Positions 25,975 to 34,295 of a stretch of 64,000 bases of DNA are shown piece after piece. Origin of the DNA: an uncultured Tateyamaria sp. Its GTDB lineage: Bacteria; Pseudomonadota; Alphaproteobacteria; Rhodobacterales; Rhodobacteraceae. The position numbers and the translations under genes were made by a program. The stretch covers positions 1 to 64,000 of the forward strand of contig NZ_CANNDO010000008.1 in assembly GCF_947503385.1 (NCBI RefSeq), written 5' to 3'. How positions within the stretch are numbered: position 1 is the first letter of the stretch; the number at the start of each line of letters is the position of its first letter. Under the pieces are notes generated by a model. That model did no database searches, was not told where the DNA came from, and worked only from the letters and a program-made list of their open reading frames with translations.

Positions 25975-26385
25975 TTAAGTGTAGTGCACGTCAGCGACGA
26001 TCGGCGCCGGCTTCCACCGCCACGCCATCACAACGATGGCCGCCATCGCGATCAGTTGAAGAGCAAGATGGTAGGCGTCATCCAGGTCGATGGGCGCAGG
26101 CGGGGTCATGGTGACCGTCGTTATGAGTGCCGCGACGAATGTGAGCGGGCGGGCGAAACGACGCTCCAGTACAAGTGATAGCGGCACCATGGAAATTGGC
26201 ACCGAGACGACCATGCCACCGATCAACATCAATTCTGCTGTGATCTCCATGCCGTTGAACTGGCCCGTCATGATGGTTTCGAGGAAACCCGGCATCACGA
26301 ATTGATGGAGATCGCGAAAGATGATGTTGAGCAGGATGAAAAGCCAAAGGGCCGCGAGTTTTATGTGAGTTTCTGCTGGACGCAT
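25975..26385 (-). CDS. small membrane protein, DUF6326-like
   Basis: From ATG 26385 it is a 136-residue protein with four predicted TM helices: LAALWLFILLNIIFRDLHQF, MEITAELMLIGGMVVSVPIS, PLTFVAALITTVTM and LALQLIAMAAIVVMAW. The pattern fits DUF6326. The frame is open back to 26526, but the extra part is unlike the family and lacks a start site. It is co-directional with the AhpD-like gene (23 bases apart) and presumably under HxlR control. Confidence 0.75.
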   Translation of the reverse strand: MRPAETHIKLAALWLFILLNIIFRDLHQFVMPGFLETIMTGQFNGMEITAELMLIGGMVVSVPISMVPLSLVLERRFARPLTFVAALITTVTMTPPAPIDLDDAYHLALQLIAMAAIVVMAWRWKPAPIVADVHYT

Positions 26386-26574
26386 TTCTGTGTTCTTTCC
26401 TTTGCTTGTAGGGTGTTGATCGTGGTTTCGGCCCCGAGATTTTCGGCGTGCACTGGCGCGCTTTTCTTGCTGCACCAGCGAACGGTCGATTGCCCAAAAA
26501 TGGACACCAGCAATACGCAAACGCATGGCTGGGAATGCGGTACCCGTTACCGAAGCGAAGGGCGGGTCGGCTTG

Positions 26575-26964
26575 CTACTTGGACAACAAAGGGTGGATGG
26601 CGGCAGTTGGGCTAAGCGCTGCCCAGATGAGAAACAGGCCAACCGTCCCAAAAATAGTGGCATAACCCCGTGAAGATGCAGTTGGAGCAAACACCAGAAC
26701 TCCCGCAGCCCCGACATTGGAGACGATGCCCATCAGCACAGCCGCCCAAGGAAACACGCCGTTCATGCTTTGCCAAAGACCCACACTGTAGCCCACGAGC
26801 AAAGCTGTAGCAGCCATTCCGTAGAGCCGGAAAAGGGTCGAGGAAGCTGCGGCGACGCCGGTCATGGTCTCGAGCTTGTGTCTCGGCAAGAACAAGAACG
26901 GTCCCGTCACCAGAACAACTGTCACCACAATCTTCGCACCAAGTATCAATGATATTGCAGACAT
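26575..26964 (-). CDS. small four-helix membrane protein
   Basis: The 129-residue protein has four hydrophobic helices (LGAKIVVTVVLVTGPFLFLP, RLYGMAATALLVGYSVGLW, FPWAAVLMGIVSNVGAAGVL, GTVGLFLIWAALS). No family is named with confidence. It is the first gene of the minus-strand run, with its start only 52 bases from the divergent HxlR gene, so the shared promoter region is short and likely holds the HxlR operator. Confidence 0.75.
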   Translation of the reverse strand: MSAISLILGAKIVVTVVLVTGPFLFLPRHKLETMTGVAAASSTLFRLYGMAATALLVGYSVGLWQSMNGVFPWAAVLMGIVSNVGAAGVLVFAPTASSRGYATIFGTVGLFLIWAALSPTAAIHPLLSK

Positions 26965-27016
26965 GATCTGAAACCTTATTGTGAACTCAGACGCCTCGTA
27001 ATGGAGCTAAAACCGA

Positions 27017-27481
27017 ATGTCAAACCCAGATACTACATTTCGTCGGCAATCCCCTGTTCCCATAGACAAGTGCGGGGCAGCCCTCGCGACCGACATCATG
27101 TCAGATCGCTGGACAATTCTGATTATGCGCGAGGCATTTTACGGTGTGATGAGGTATGATGACTTCCGCGCCGACATCGGCATACCGCGATCAGTTTTGA
27201 CGGACCGCCTCAAGCGTCTGGTCGACGCCAAGATGCTCGAGCGCGTACCCTACCGAGAAGGCACATCCAGAACCAGATACGGATATGCGCTTACAGACGT
27301 TGGTATGAGCTTTGGTCTGACCCTACTTGCTTTAATGGCCTGGGGGGACGCGCACTTTGCGGAAAACGGAAGTGCGATAACGATCGTCGATCGGTCAACC
27401 GGAAAGAAATTGAAGGTCGCCATAGTGCCCGAAGAAACGCCGGAAGTCAGCATAACCGGCGTGAGGATTGTTACGAACTAG
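27017..27481 (+). CDS. HxlR-family transcriptional regulator
   Basis: The 154-residue winged-helix regulator has the HxlR pattern: CGAALATDIMSDRWTILIMR, YDDFRADIGIPRSVLTDRLK (recognition helix region), MLERVPYREGTSRTRYGYAL and TDVGMSFGLTLLALMAWGD. Family members sense oxidants, aldehydes or quinones and usually control a divergent gene. Here the divergent run encodes two small membrane proteins and an AhpD-like redox protein. GGAG precedes the ATG. A short C-terminal extension after residue 120 is not typical of the DNA-binding core. Confidence 0.92.
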   Translation: MSNPDTTFRRQSPVPIDKCGAALATDIMSDRWTILIMREAFYGVMRYDDFRADIGIPRSVLTDRLKRLVDAKMLERVPYREGTSRTRYGYALTDVGMSFGLTLLALMAWGDAHFAENGSAITIVDRSTGKKLKVAIVPEETPEVSITGVRIVTN

Positions 27482-27954
27482 GTCGGACGAGGAGCGTTGA
27501 TCCGTCGCGGAACGAGCCGCAGGTCTGACGCATTTTTGTGCGCCAGCACGCCCCATCACGACACGACTAGGGCGCACATCCGCCAAACGCCTTTCCGCGT
27601 GAGTGTTTGCTCTGTCCCGGGGGTTTCCCGTTCAACTATTCTTAGATCGCGCGCCCGCCGCGAAAGTCCTATCTGGCGGCCGCAACGCAGCGGTGTGAAC
27701 ACCTGGCCAATGGCAGGTGAGGGCCGCTCATGGCGGTAACGATAATGGGACCCATTATCGTTGCCTTTAACTGATGCGATTTGGCCTAAGTGGTGGGCGT
27801 CAGCATTGAGGAAGCTGCGCAGCACCATTTGACCTCAACTTCAGCGTCAGCTCCGCGAAACAGGTAGCAGGGGGATGTCGACCGTTCTCTGGAACAGTTC
27901 GCTAAAGCTCGAAGAGCGATCTTGCAGAACCGGTTATCTGGGCGGCGTGTTTTC
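27482..27954. other. intergenic region with a perfect palindrome
   Basis: There is no supported gene. Two opposite frames (27497-27739 and 27556-27828) overlap each other and look like chance. The notable element is the palindrome at 27735-27765. Confidence 0.45.
27735..27765. repeat. 31-base palindrome
   Basis: GGTAACGATAATGGG and CCCATTATCGTTGCC are symmetric about a single A at 27750; 14 of 15 positions pair as Watson-Crick and the remaining one as G-T. No T-run long enough for a strong terminator follows (only TTT). It could be an operator or a cruciform-forming site. Confidence 0.7.
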
Positions 27955-28713
27955 TTAGTCTGTTTGGTCCCCGTGATCAGAGTCCGAAGCAATCTCAGGG
28001 GAATGCGTCATCAGACGGATGTTGAAGCTGTTGTAATACCAGCGACGCAAGGTGTCCCATGCACCGGGCATGCCTTTTCGCCCCTCGACCGAATCGAACA
28101 GCTCAAAATAGCGACTATCGCCGCAATGACTGTCGAGAATACGCATAGTTGTCTCTTCTCTACTTTGAATGGTCTCGTCCCACGCATGAGTGCGCGCGGC
28201 AAAATAGGGTTCGAAAAATCCATAGTACTTCTGGGTATCCTGCCAGAACGTCTGACAAATGGTGGCCTGATCACATTGTCCACGGACTAGGCACAGGCTT
28301 GCCTCAGACGAGATTGCCCAAACCGCGAACAAGGCGTCAACTACCTCGCGCTTCTTGGTCATATGCAAGGCCAGATCTTCCAGCGCCTCATAGATCAGGC
28401 TGCCGTCCGCTTTATGCCGTTCGATCAGTTTCTTCCAAAATGCTGGTGCGTTCCACTCTCGATCTAGCACAAGGCGGGCGACGAGGACATCCTCGGTCTG
28501 ATAGCGTTCATAGATATTCAAACTGCGCTGGATCCGGGTATCTTGCTGGCGCTGCAGGTATTCGTTCAAAGTCACAAGCAAACCAAGGATCGCCAGAACA
28601 GCCTTGACGGTCGTATCATGACGTTTGAACCAGCCTTCGGATTGCGATGCCTTGCGACGTGACACACGCCGATAGACTGCCTGCTTCACGATACCCCGTC
28701 TTAGGCGCCTCAC
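27955..28713 (-). CDS. membrane-anchored protein, unknown function
   Basis: The 252-residue protein has a very basic N-terminus followed by one TM helix (about 36-52, VKAVLAILGLLVTLNEYL). The rest is helical and soluble, with a Cys-containing middle (LCLVRGQCDQATIC) and the ending SDSDHGDQTD. Its ATG overlaps the stop of the solute-binding-like gene (ATGA), so the two are coupled. I recognise no family. It is the last gene of the minus-strand unit that begins with the serine protease at 34150. Confidence 0.7.
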   Translation of the reverse strand: MRRLRRGIVKQAVYRRVSRRKASQSEGWFKRHDTTVKAVLAILGLLVTLNEYLQRQQDTRIQRSLNIYERYQTEDVLVARLVLDREWNAPAFWKKLIERHKADGSLIYEALEDLALHMTKKREVVDALFAVWAISSEASLCLVRGQCDQATICQTFWQDTQKYYGFFEPYFAARTHAWDETIQSREETTMRILDSHCGDSRYFELFDSVEGRKGMPGAWDTLRRWYYNSFNIRLMTHSPEIASDSDHGDQTD

Positions 28714-29786
28714 TGACGTCTCCAGTCCTCAAACGCGCGATTGAGACGTTCTCCGTTTTGATCCCAAAAGTCCTCATCAAGTTCGAAGTGGCCGAAGACG
28801 CCTTCCATCTCACGACAGCACGCTTTCCGGCAGCCCCCACTTAATCCAACGCAAGGGCAGGTTCCCGCAGAGCAGGCTTGGACAAACTGATCGTTATCTG
28901 GCGGTTGACCGTTCAACTCGTCCACCGGGACGGAGTATCTGCCGTCTGTACCCTTGATGAAGGTTTCAAACCCTTTCGGACTGGTGGCGTATTCCAAGAA
29001 CGATGCTGCCGCGTCGTTGTCTGCTGCCTGGGTTGGCATGGCGAGATAGTCGTGCTGCACTAGCATGAAGTCGCGCGTTGCCCCCAGCGCCGCACCGCTC
29101 TGCATGGCGCTGTTGAGCGTCCCGGCCCACAGGATTGCAAATGTTGCGTTGCCTGAGTTCAGGCTTTCGACCGCTTTTGCGCTGTTTTGGGTCCAGAGCG
29201 CATGCGGCACAAGCTGGTTGAGCTTGCCAAAAGCACGGCGAATTCCATCATCTGTTGCCAGGACGTCATAGATGACACTGTGATCAACACCATCAGCTAG
29301 CAGTGCCATTTCCAGTAGTCCTTTGGGAGACTCCTGCAGAGCACGGCCACCAGGCCGGTTGTCGACGTCGAAGAAATCAGCGGGACTCATCTGCCCGTCA
29401 ACAAGGTCGGTGCGATAGCCAATGGTTCGCCCGTAAGTGACGAAAGGCACGCCGCAGTTTGTCGGGCTTGTCAGATGGCTAAGGTCAAGGTTTATATCCG
29501 CACCCGCATTTGCCAGCTCCCCCGCCGCGCAGAGTGCGCTTTCCTCCTGCCCAGAGAGCATCAGCACATCAAGGTCATGCGCCATAGCCTGTGCGGCACC
29601 AATGGGCACCTCGCGTATCCCTACGGACTTGGACGATTCCGCGCGCCATGCATCGACCACACTGCTTTCGTATTGCTCGCTGAACGGGCTTGCAGGCAGG
29701 CCGATGTTGACCTCCTGCGCGAACGCGACGCTAGCCACGAACATCGTAGCCAAGGCAATCAGACTAGAGAATTTTGATCTCAGCAT
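28710..29786 (-). CDS. periplasmic solute-binding-like protein with a Cys-rich tail
   Basis: The 358-residue protein has a signal peptide (LRSKFSSLIALATMFVASVAFA) and GAGG before the ATG. The body resembles type 2 periplasmic binding proteins for polyamine- or iron-like ligands (LDVLMLSGQ..., FVTYGRTIGYRTDLV, AILWAGTLNSAMQSGAALG, AASFLEYATSPKGFETFIKG). No ABC permease or ATPase is near, so it is probably not part of a normal importer. Residues 302-326 are exceptional: seven Cys in a short span (CSAGTCPCVGLSGGCRKACC), possibly a metal or FeS site, or a modified segment. It lies in the cluster that also has a YcaO gene. The role is unknown. Confidence 0.75.
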   Translation of the reverse strand: MLRSKFSSLIALATMFVASVAFAQEVNIGLPASPFSEQYESSVVDAWRAESSKSVGIREVPIGAAQAMAHDLDVLMLSGQEESALCAAGELANAGADINLDLSHLTSPTNCGVPFVTYGRTIGYRTDLVDGQMSPADFFDVDNRPGGRALQESPKGLLEMALLADGVDHSVIYDVLATDDGIRRAFGKLNQLVPHALWTQNSAKAVESLNSGNATFAILWAGTLNSAMQSGAALGATRDFMLVQHDYLAMPTQAADNDAAASFLEYATSPKGFETFIKGTDGRYSVPVDELNGQPPDNDQFVQACSAGTCPCVGLSGGCRKACCREMEGVFGHFELDEDFWDQNGERLNRAFEDWRRQ

Positions 29787-29881
29787 ATTGGAACCTCGTG
29801 GGTGATCAGTTGACGGGTGTTGGGGCTGCGGGGTTTACGCACCCAGCCGCAGCCCCGCCAAGGTGCCGACAGAGGGAAGCG

Positions 29882-31078
29882 CTATCGGCACCTATCCGTG
29901 CTTGCGCTTGAACAGGCACGGATAAAGGCCCAGACAAAATCGGTCTGCATGCGGGTGGTAACATCGCCAGTGAAGAACCAGTTCGGATTGGGGCTTCCGA
30001 CTGGGCCGGTGCGTCGGGGTGTCGGAAGGAAGATGGGGTTCATCTGTCCCGCAGAATCGTAGGCAGCGCGCGAATGGCAAGTGATGCAGCTTGATGTCCG
30101 CTGAAAACCGCGCTCAATGATGGAATTTGCCAGAACCTTTGGTCTGCCGCGGCCATCCGTGAAGTCTATCTGTGTGCCGCGAAGTATGTAGTTTTCCCAC
30201 TTGGTTCCGGACACCACCGCTGGCGATTTGTCGCATCCCGTCGGTTGCGTCGGGCAGGTGTAGGCATCAATCGACGGATCGAGCCACCCTTCATGTCCGG
30301 CGATTCCTCCGGCAACCTCGCTTTCGCGATTGTCGATATGTTCGAAGGTTGCCCAGAACCAGTTCGGCAAATCCTTCGTCGTGATGTGCAAAGCTGTCAG
30401 GCCATAAGTTTTCTGCGCACCATCTGCAGTGATCGTCGTCCAGTGATAGCGGGGCTTCTCCGCCTCGGTGATCTCGCGCCAGCGCGCCTTGATCTCCTTT
30501 GCATTGCCGGGGAAGTTCATCACACCGCTCGTCGGATCAAAGGCGGACTGCAAGCCTTCGAGGCTATAAAGCCCGTTTTGCCGGACGAAAGTATAGGTGG
30601 ACTCGTTCATGCGTGTTTCATTCACACCAACAGGAAACACTTCGTCGATCTGCGGCACGGCCAGTCCATCGAAGAACGCTAGCTGCTGTATGGGTTGAGT
30701 ATCAACATCTGAACTGCTCCGGGCAACAAGAGGGGCGCCGGCAAGCAACCATGGCCCGGGATCACTGCCCGCAATGTTGAAAACCTCACCGGCGGAACCC
30801 GTGCGCACATTTCGCCACAGCTCCCACGTCGCGGATCCCTCACCGCCTAGAACGGCGGAAGGGTCAGCAGCCTGGTTGGCCGGGTCTCCGGGCCAGTTAA
30901 GCCCCACAAACAACTGCCAGGCGTAACAGTCTGGTTCAAGAATGGCGGCAATTGTATCGTTTGGCTCTTGCCACAGGTCCACCCCCGCAGCGAGGTCATC
31001 GGCACAGCTGGCGTAAGCGGTTGAGCAGGCGAAGAACGCCGCGACCGCCGCAAGCGGCCTGAGTAGTCTCTGTCTCAT
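29882..31078 (-). CDS. secreted c-type cytochrome-like protein
   Basis: The ATG at 31078 follows AAAGGAGCCGAC and gives 398 residues with a signal peptide (RQRLLRPLAAVAAFFACSTAYA). An ATG at 31093 overlaps the stop of the upstream gene but lacks a good site. There is a single haem c motif, Cys331 to His335 (SCITCHSRA), near the C-terminus, with Met residues nearby that could be the sixth ligand. The N-terminal 300 residues are not a known cytochrome fold; they include YAWQLFVGLNWPGDP and PRYHWTTITADG. A periplasmic electron-transfer or haem-enzyme role is likely; the partner may be the neighbouring unknown gene at 31090. Confidence 0.78.
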   Translation of the reverse strand: MRQRLLRPLAAVAAFFACSTAYASCADDLAAGVDLWQEPNDTIAAILEPDCYAWQLFVGLNWPGDPANQAADPSAVLGGEGSATWELWRNVRTGSAGEVFNIAGSDPGPWLLAGAPLVARSSSDVDTQPIQQLAFFDGLAVPQIDEVFPVGVNETRMNESTYTFVRQNGLYSLEGLQSAFDPTSGVMNFPGNAKEIKARWREITEAEKPRYHWTTITADGAQKTYGLTALHITTKDLPNWFWATFEHIDNRESEVAGGIAGHEGWLDPSIDAYTCPTQPTGCDKSPAVVSGTKWENYILRGTQIDFTDGRGRPKVLANSIIERGFQRTSSCITCHSRAAYDSAGQMNPIFLPTPRRTGPVGSPNPNWFFTGDVTTRMQTDFVWAFIRACSSASTDRCR

Positions 31079-31089
31079 GTCGGCTCCTT

Positions 31090-31707
31090 TCATGGAGTTT
31101 TTCCTTCACTAATCCAGCGCTCAAACAGGTCGACATCGGTGGCAGGCCAGGCACCATCGCAGGGCATGGAACCGTCACGTAGCCGCGCCAGAATGACATC
31201 TGCGTGGTCGGTGACTGCATCATGCGATCCCAGATCGAGGTTTCGCACAGCGATCATCATGTCGATGTCCACGGGTCGAAAGAGAGGGCGGATGTCGATT
31301 GCAAAAGACAGCTCACCGCCCTCAGGCAACACCTCTGCACAACCCGGCATTCCGATGGGTGCGTGAAAGAGCGTTGTCTTGGCATTTGATTGGGCGTGGC
31401 AGCGGACCCCTGCCAAGGGCCTGTCCGCCCCCCAGTAGTTCTCAATGTCGATTTCAGGGATCACGGCGCTTGCCGTGACCGGTGCCAGCACCTGCGGCAC
31501 AATAACGTCCTGAGGGGGCGGCGTTGCGACAAAGTCGAAGTCCTGTACGCCATCTTGGGGTTCGGTCACATAGACATGCGCAACCAGGCGGGGGTCTGAC
31601 CAGAGAGGCGTTCTTGTCCGGCCCATGGCCGTGATCACCAGATTGGGCGGGTTGGACTTCTGCAGCGCCATAGTCACGCTGTCGACAGCATAAATGCGGG
31701 TGGTCAT
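31090..31707 (-). CDS. unknown protein of the cytochrome-like operon
   Basis: This 205-residue protein starts at ATG 31707 with AAGGAG upstream; the frame extends to 31761 over the end of the barrel gene. No signal peptide or TM helix is visible. The C-terminal half has MPCDGAWPATDVDLFERWISEGKTP, a pattern seen near the end of haem- or copper-binding domains of c-type cytochrome-like proteins, but there is no CxxCH. It immediately precedes and overlaps the cytochrome-like gene, so the two are probably partners. Function unknown. Confidence 0.7.
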   Translation of the reverse strand: MTTRIYAVDSVTMALQKSNPPNLVITAMGRTRTPLWSDPRLVAHVYVTEPQDGVQDFDFVATPPPQDVIVPQVLAPVTASAVIPEIDIENYWGADRPLAGVRCHAQSNAKTTLFHAPIGMPGCAEVLPEGGELSFAIDIRPLFRPVDIDMMIAVRNLDLGSHDAVTDHADVILARLRDGSMPCDGAWPATDVDLFERWISEGKTP

Positions 31708-31723
31708 TTCAATCTCCTTCGTT

Positions 31724-32668
31724 TCAGAATTTGATCCCCAGCGACACCTTGAAACTCTCAACCTTGGTAAGGTTGTCGCGGGTGCGCCCGTGTGTGTAGG
31801 TCAGGTCGAAACTCGCAATCTCCTTATCATCGAGCGGGAAGGACAGGTTCGCGATGCCCTGCGTGGCCTCAACACCTGATTCCAGATCGCGGTAGTGGGA
31901 AATTTCCAGCCCGGCTTCGGCCACCGTGCGCTTGGCATTGCGAAACTTGACTTTCGCACCCAGGTCGGCCCCGACCCAGAGGTAATCCTGGCCGTTGCCA
32001 AGCCCGGTGTTTCCGCCCGTGTCGCTGTGATAGGCATCCAGCCGAAATACAGAGCTGGTGGAAAAGATAACTTTGTCCTGCCGATTGTCCACCAACGCGT
32101 TGTGGTTGAGCGGCCCGAAGACCGGGACATAAGCCACTTCCAGTCCATGGCCCTTTGCATCGCCATCTAGCCCGAACCGATAGTATGGCACCACATCGAG
32201 AACGCCGTAGGAAAAGACCGGGTTGCCAGGCAGGAACATGGCTTCATAGATCAACCCGACCCGGCCCGTGCCCGACGTGACGCCCGCAGAGGTGCGTTCG
32301 CCGTCGATTTCCGCAAAGGCAATCAGAGATGAAGACACCAGCGACGGGAAGAGACCTGCAAGCGCGCTTGGGGAGCGGGTTTCCTTCAGCACGTAGCCAA
32401 AGGCGGCATCCGTCGAAACCGTCCAGCTGTCGGCAATCCCGTCGCGAGTATAAGAAAACTTGGCGGCACGCCCGCCGGTGAAGGTGCGGCATGTGCCAAG
32501 CTCCTGCCCGATCTGCGTGCGCACCATGTCGTTGCGCAAGAAAAAGCGCTGGCTGTCCACGCAGGTGCGTTTCGGGATCTCCTTGCCGCCGGTCAGGTCA
32601 GTGTCCTGCGCGGCCACCGTCAGCGGCAAGGCTGCAAAAGCCAGAGCACAAAGCAGATGATTTCGCAT
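31724..32668 (-). CDS. outer-membrane beta-barrel protein
   Basis: The 314-residue protein has a signal peptide (RNHLLCALAFAALPLTVAAQ) and ends in Phe (VESFKVSLGIKF), as outer-membrane barrels do. Alternating strands such as SWTVSTDAAFGYVL, HGLEVAYVPVFGPL, TVAEAGLEISHYRD and ASFDLTYTHGRT fill the body. AAGGAG precedes the ATG. It sits between the serine protease gene and the unknown gene at 31090 with very short gaps (12 and 16 bases), so all are in one operon. It may be a pore or a surface anchor; no substrate can be named. Confidence 0.82.
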   Translation of the reverse strand: MRNHLLCALAFAALPLTVAAQDTDLTGGKEIPKRTCVDSQRFFLRNDMVRTQIGQELGTCRTFTGGRAAKFSYTRDGIADSWTVSTDAAFGYVLKETRSPSALAGLFPSLVSSSLIAFAEIDGERTSAGVTSGTGRVGLIYEAMFLPGNPVFSYGVLDVVPYYRFGLDGDAKGHGLEVAYVPVFGPLNHNALVDNRQDKVIFSTSSVFRLDAYHSDTGGNTGLGNGQDYLWVGADLGAKVKFRNAKRTVAEAGLEISHYRDLESGVEATQGIANLSFPLDDKEIASFDLTYTHGRTRDNLTKVESFKVSLGIKF

Positions 32669-32680
32669 GTGGTATCTCCT

Positions 32681-34150
32681 TCAGGCGATCACGACAAAGC
32701 CGTTCGCGCGGTAACGTTTTCCAATTTCGATGCAGACCCCGCGAAAGATCAGCTCATCAGCGAGATCGCCATAGGCGGGGATCACGTCATCCCTCTGGAA
32801 CACCGCAGAATTGGCAATGATCTGAAGCGCCAGCGCAGGTGCATTGCCCTGCTGGAAAAAGAGAGACATCTTGTCGTCAATCTCGATCCCGGCGACGCGC
32901 AGATGCGGGTAAAGCCGGAACATGGTGCGCTTGAACTCAGCCCAGATGTTGCCTGATACGCTTTGAACCGGCCCGGTTTCGGGGGTGGCAAAGGGCGGCC
33001 AGGGCGGAAACGGACCACCTGGCACCGGCGGCACGGGAGGCCAGCCTGGCGCCGGGGGCCACTGGGGAGGATCAGGGCACCAGGGATGAGGGGTCAGGCC
33101 CTGTGGTTGGTACGAGAGCCATCCGCTAGCACCAAACGCCCCGCCCCGTGCGGCTTCGGGGAATGCGCCTGGCGGCATCGCACCGCGTTCCAGCAGGTCA
33201 TCAAGCGTTGCAAGGCGCAGGTCCAGCTGATCCAGCACAGTTGGCATGTCACAGGCAAGCGCATATTCGCCTTCCGGCAGGCTTTCGCCCTCTCCAGCCA
33301 TGTGCAGGCCAACAACCGTGCCGGAGCCGGGGCTGACCCAGCAAGCCCCGCTGTCACCCAGCGTTGAGATCTCGGTCTCAGGGTCAGCGTCATCCTCCGG
33401 AACAAGGCGGAAGCCCTGGATTTCGAAGGCCTCGTAAGTACCCGGGCCAACTCGGTGCAGGACACGGTATGTCCCCTCACCATCCACGCGTGCGCGGGTC
33501 AGTCCGCTCCCGCGGCCGTATTTGCACAAGACATGGCCCAGTGTGGAACTGCGGACCCCGGCGAGACTGATGTTGAGCTGCCTGAGCGCTGGATACCAGG
33601 GGCGATGGCCGGTTAGCGTGGCAAAGGCTGCGTCGCCGTGGCGCGACAGCATCGACTTTTGCAAGGTGGCAATTGGGACCCGATCACTGCCTTCGCCATA
33701 AATTGGGTCCCCCGCCTGCCCAGCATAGGTGGAAAGGACGTGCCAGTTAGAGAGAATGCCCGTCGCACCGGTTTCGTTGTCAATCGCGATCGCGCCGATG
33801 GTCCCTGACCCGGTCTGGGGCCGATGACACGCGCTGCCGGATAGCAGGGCCTGGTCACTGCGCTGCTGACCAAAGCCAAGCTCGCGCCGCGCGCGGTAGG
33901 GACCAGTGATCACATCAATGGGTACGCCATCGACGTCTTTGGCGATCTTCTGCGCATCTGATATCGTTTCTAGCGGCAATTTGGCCGTAACGTGCACGCG
34001 CAAACACAGCTCCTCCGTGCGCTGGCCCCCGACCCACCGATACCCGACATCAAATCCAGTGACGTTATCGATGTGCTGATGCATGCCACGCAGCTTGTCC
34101 AGCTTTTTGCGGCACTCCTCGGCCGTGAAGGTTTTGTTCGCCTTTGGCAT
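32681..34150 (-). CDS. trypsin-like serine protease with a Pro-rich linker and C-terminal domain
   Basis: The 489-residue protein has no signal peptide. The chymotrypsin-fold triad is clear: His137 (LSNWHVLS), Asp173 (RHGDAAFA) and Ser267 (LGDSGACW). The N-terminus (1-90) is a charged domain with EELCLRVHVTAKLP. A Pro/Trp-rich linker (about 355-395, PPQWPPAPGWPP...) leads to a C-terminal domain (about 400-489) that could be a targeting or sensing part. AGGAG precedes the ATG. It is the first gene of a minus-strand operon and divergent from the YcaO gene, with a shared 130-base promoter region. The substrate is unknown; candidates are proteins of the same cluster. Confidence 0.85.
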   Translation of the reverse strand: MPKANKTFTAEECRKKLDKLRGMHQHIDNVTGFDVGYRWVGGQRTEELCLRVHVTAKLPLETISDAQKIAKDVDGVPIDVITGPYRARRELGFGQQRSDQALLSGSACHRPQTGSGTIGAIAIDNETGATGILSNWHVLSTYAGQAGDPIYGEGSDRVPIATLQKSMLSRHGDAAFATLTGHRPWYPALRQLNISLAGVRSSTLGHVLCKYGRGSGLTRARVDGEGTYRVLHRVGPGTYEAFEIQGFRLVPEDDADPETEISTLGDSGACWVSPGSGTVVGLHMAGEGESLPEGEYALACDMPTVLDQLDLRLATLDDLLERGAMPPGAFPEAARGGAFGASGWLSYQPQGLTPHPWCPDPPQWPPAPGWPPVPPVPGGPFPPWPPFATPETGPVQSVSGNIWAEFKRTMFRLYPHLRVAGIEIDDKMSLFFQQGNAPALALQIIANSAVFQRDDVIPAYGDLADELIFRGVCIEIGKRYRANGFVVIA

Positions 34151-34295
34151 TTCGGGCTCCTGTTAGTCCTGGTTGAACCCAGCATGCCTAGCATCCGTTA
34201 TTGTTGCGTGATTCAACTCTTTAGCGATAGTCTCGGACGCATGCCGTCCGCGCCGCTGGGGTTCTGCGGCGAAGTGTGCTGTGGGAAATGAAGTG

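Noticed and set aside
27497..27828. Opposite open frames of 80-90 codons after hxlR
   Set aside because: They overlap each other on both strands, have no start signals and contain many Arg and Ser codons typical of shadow frames.
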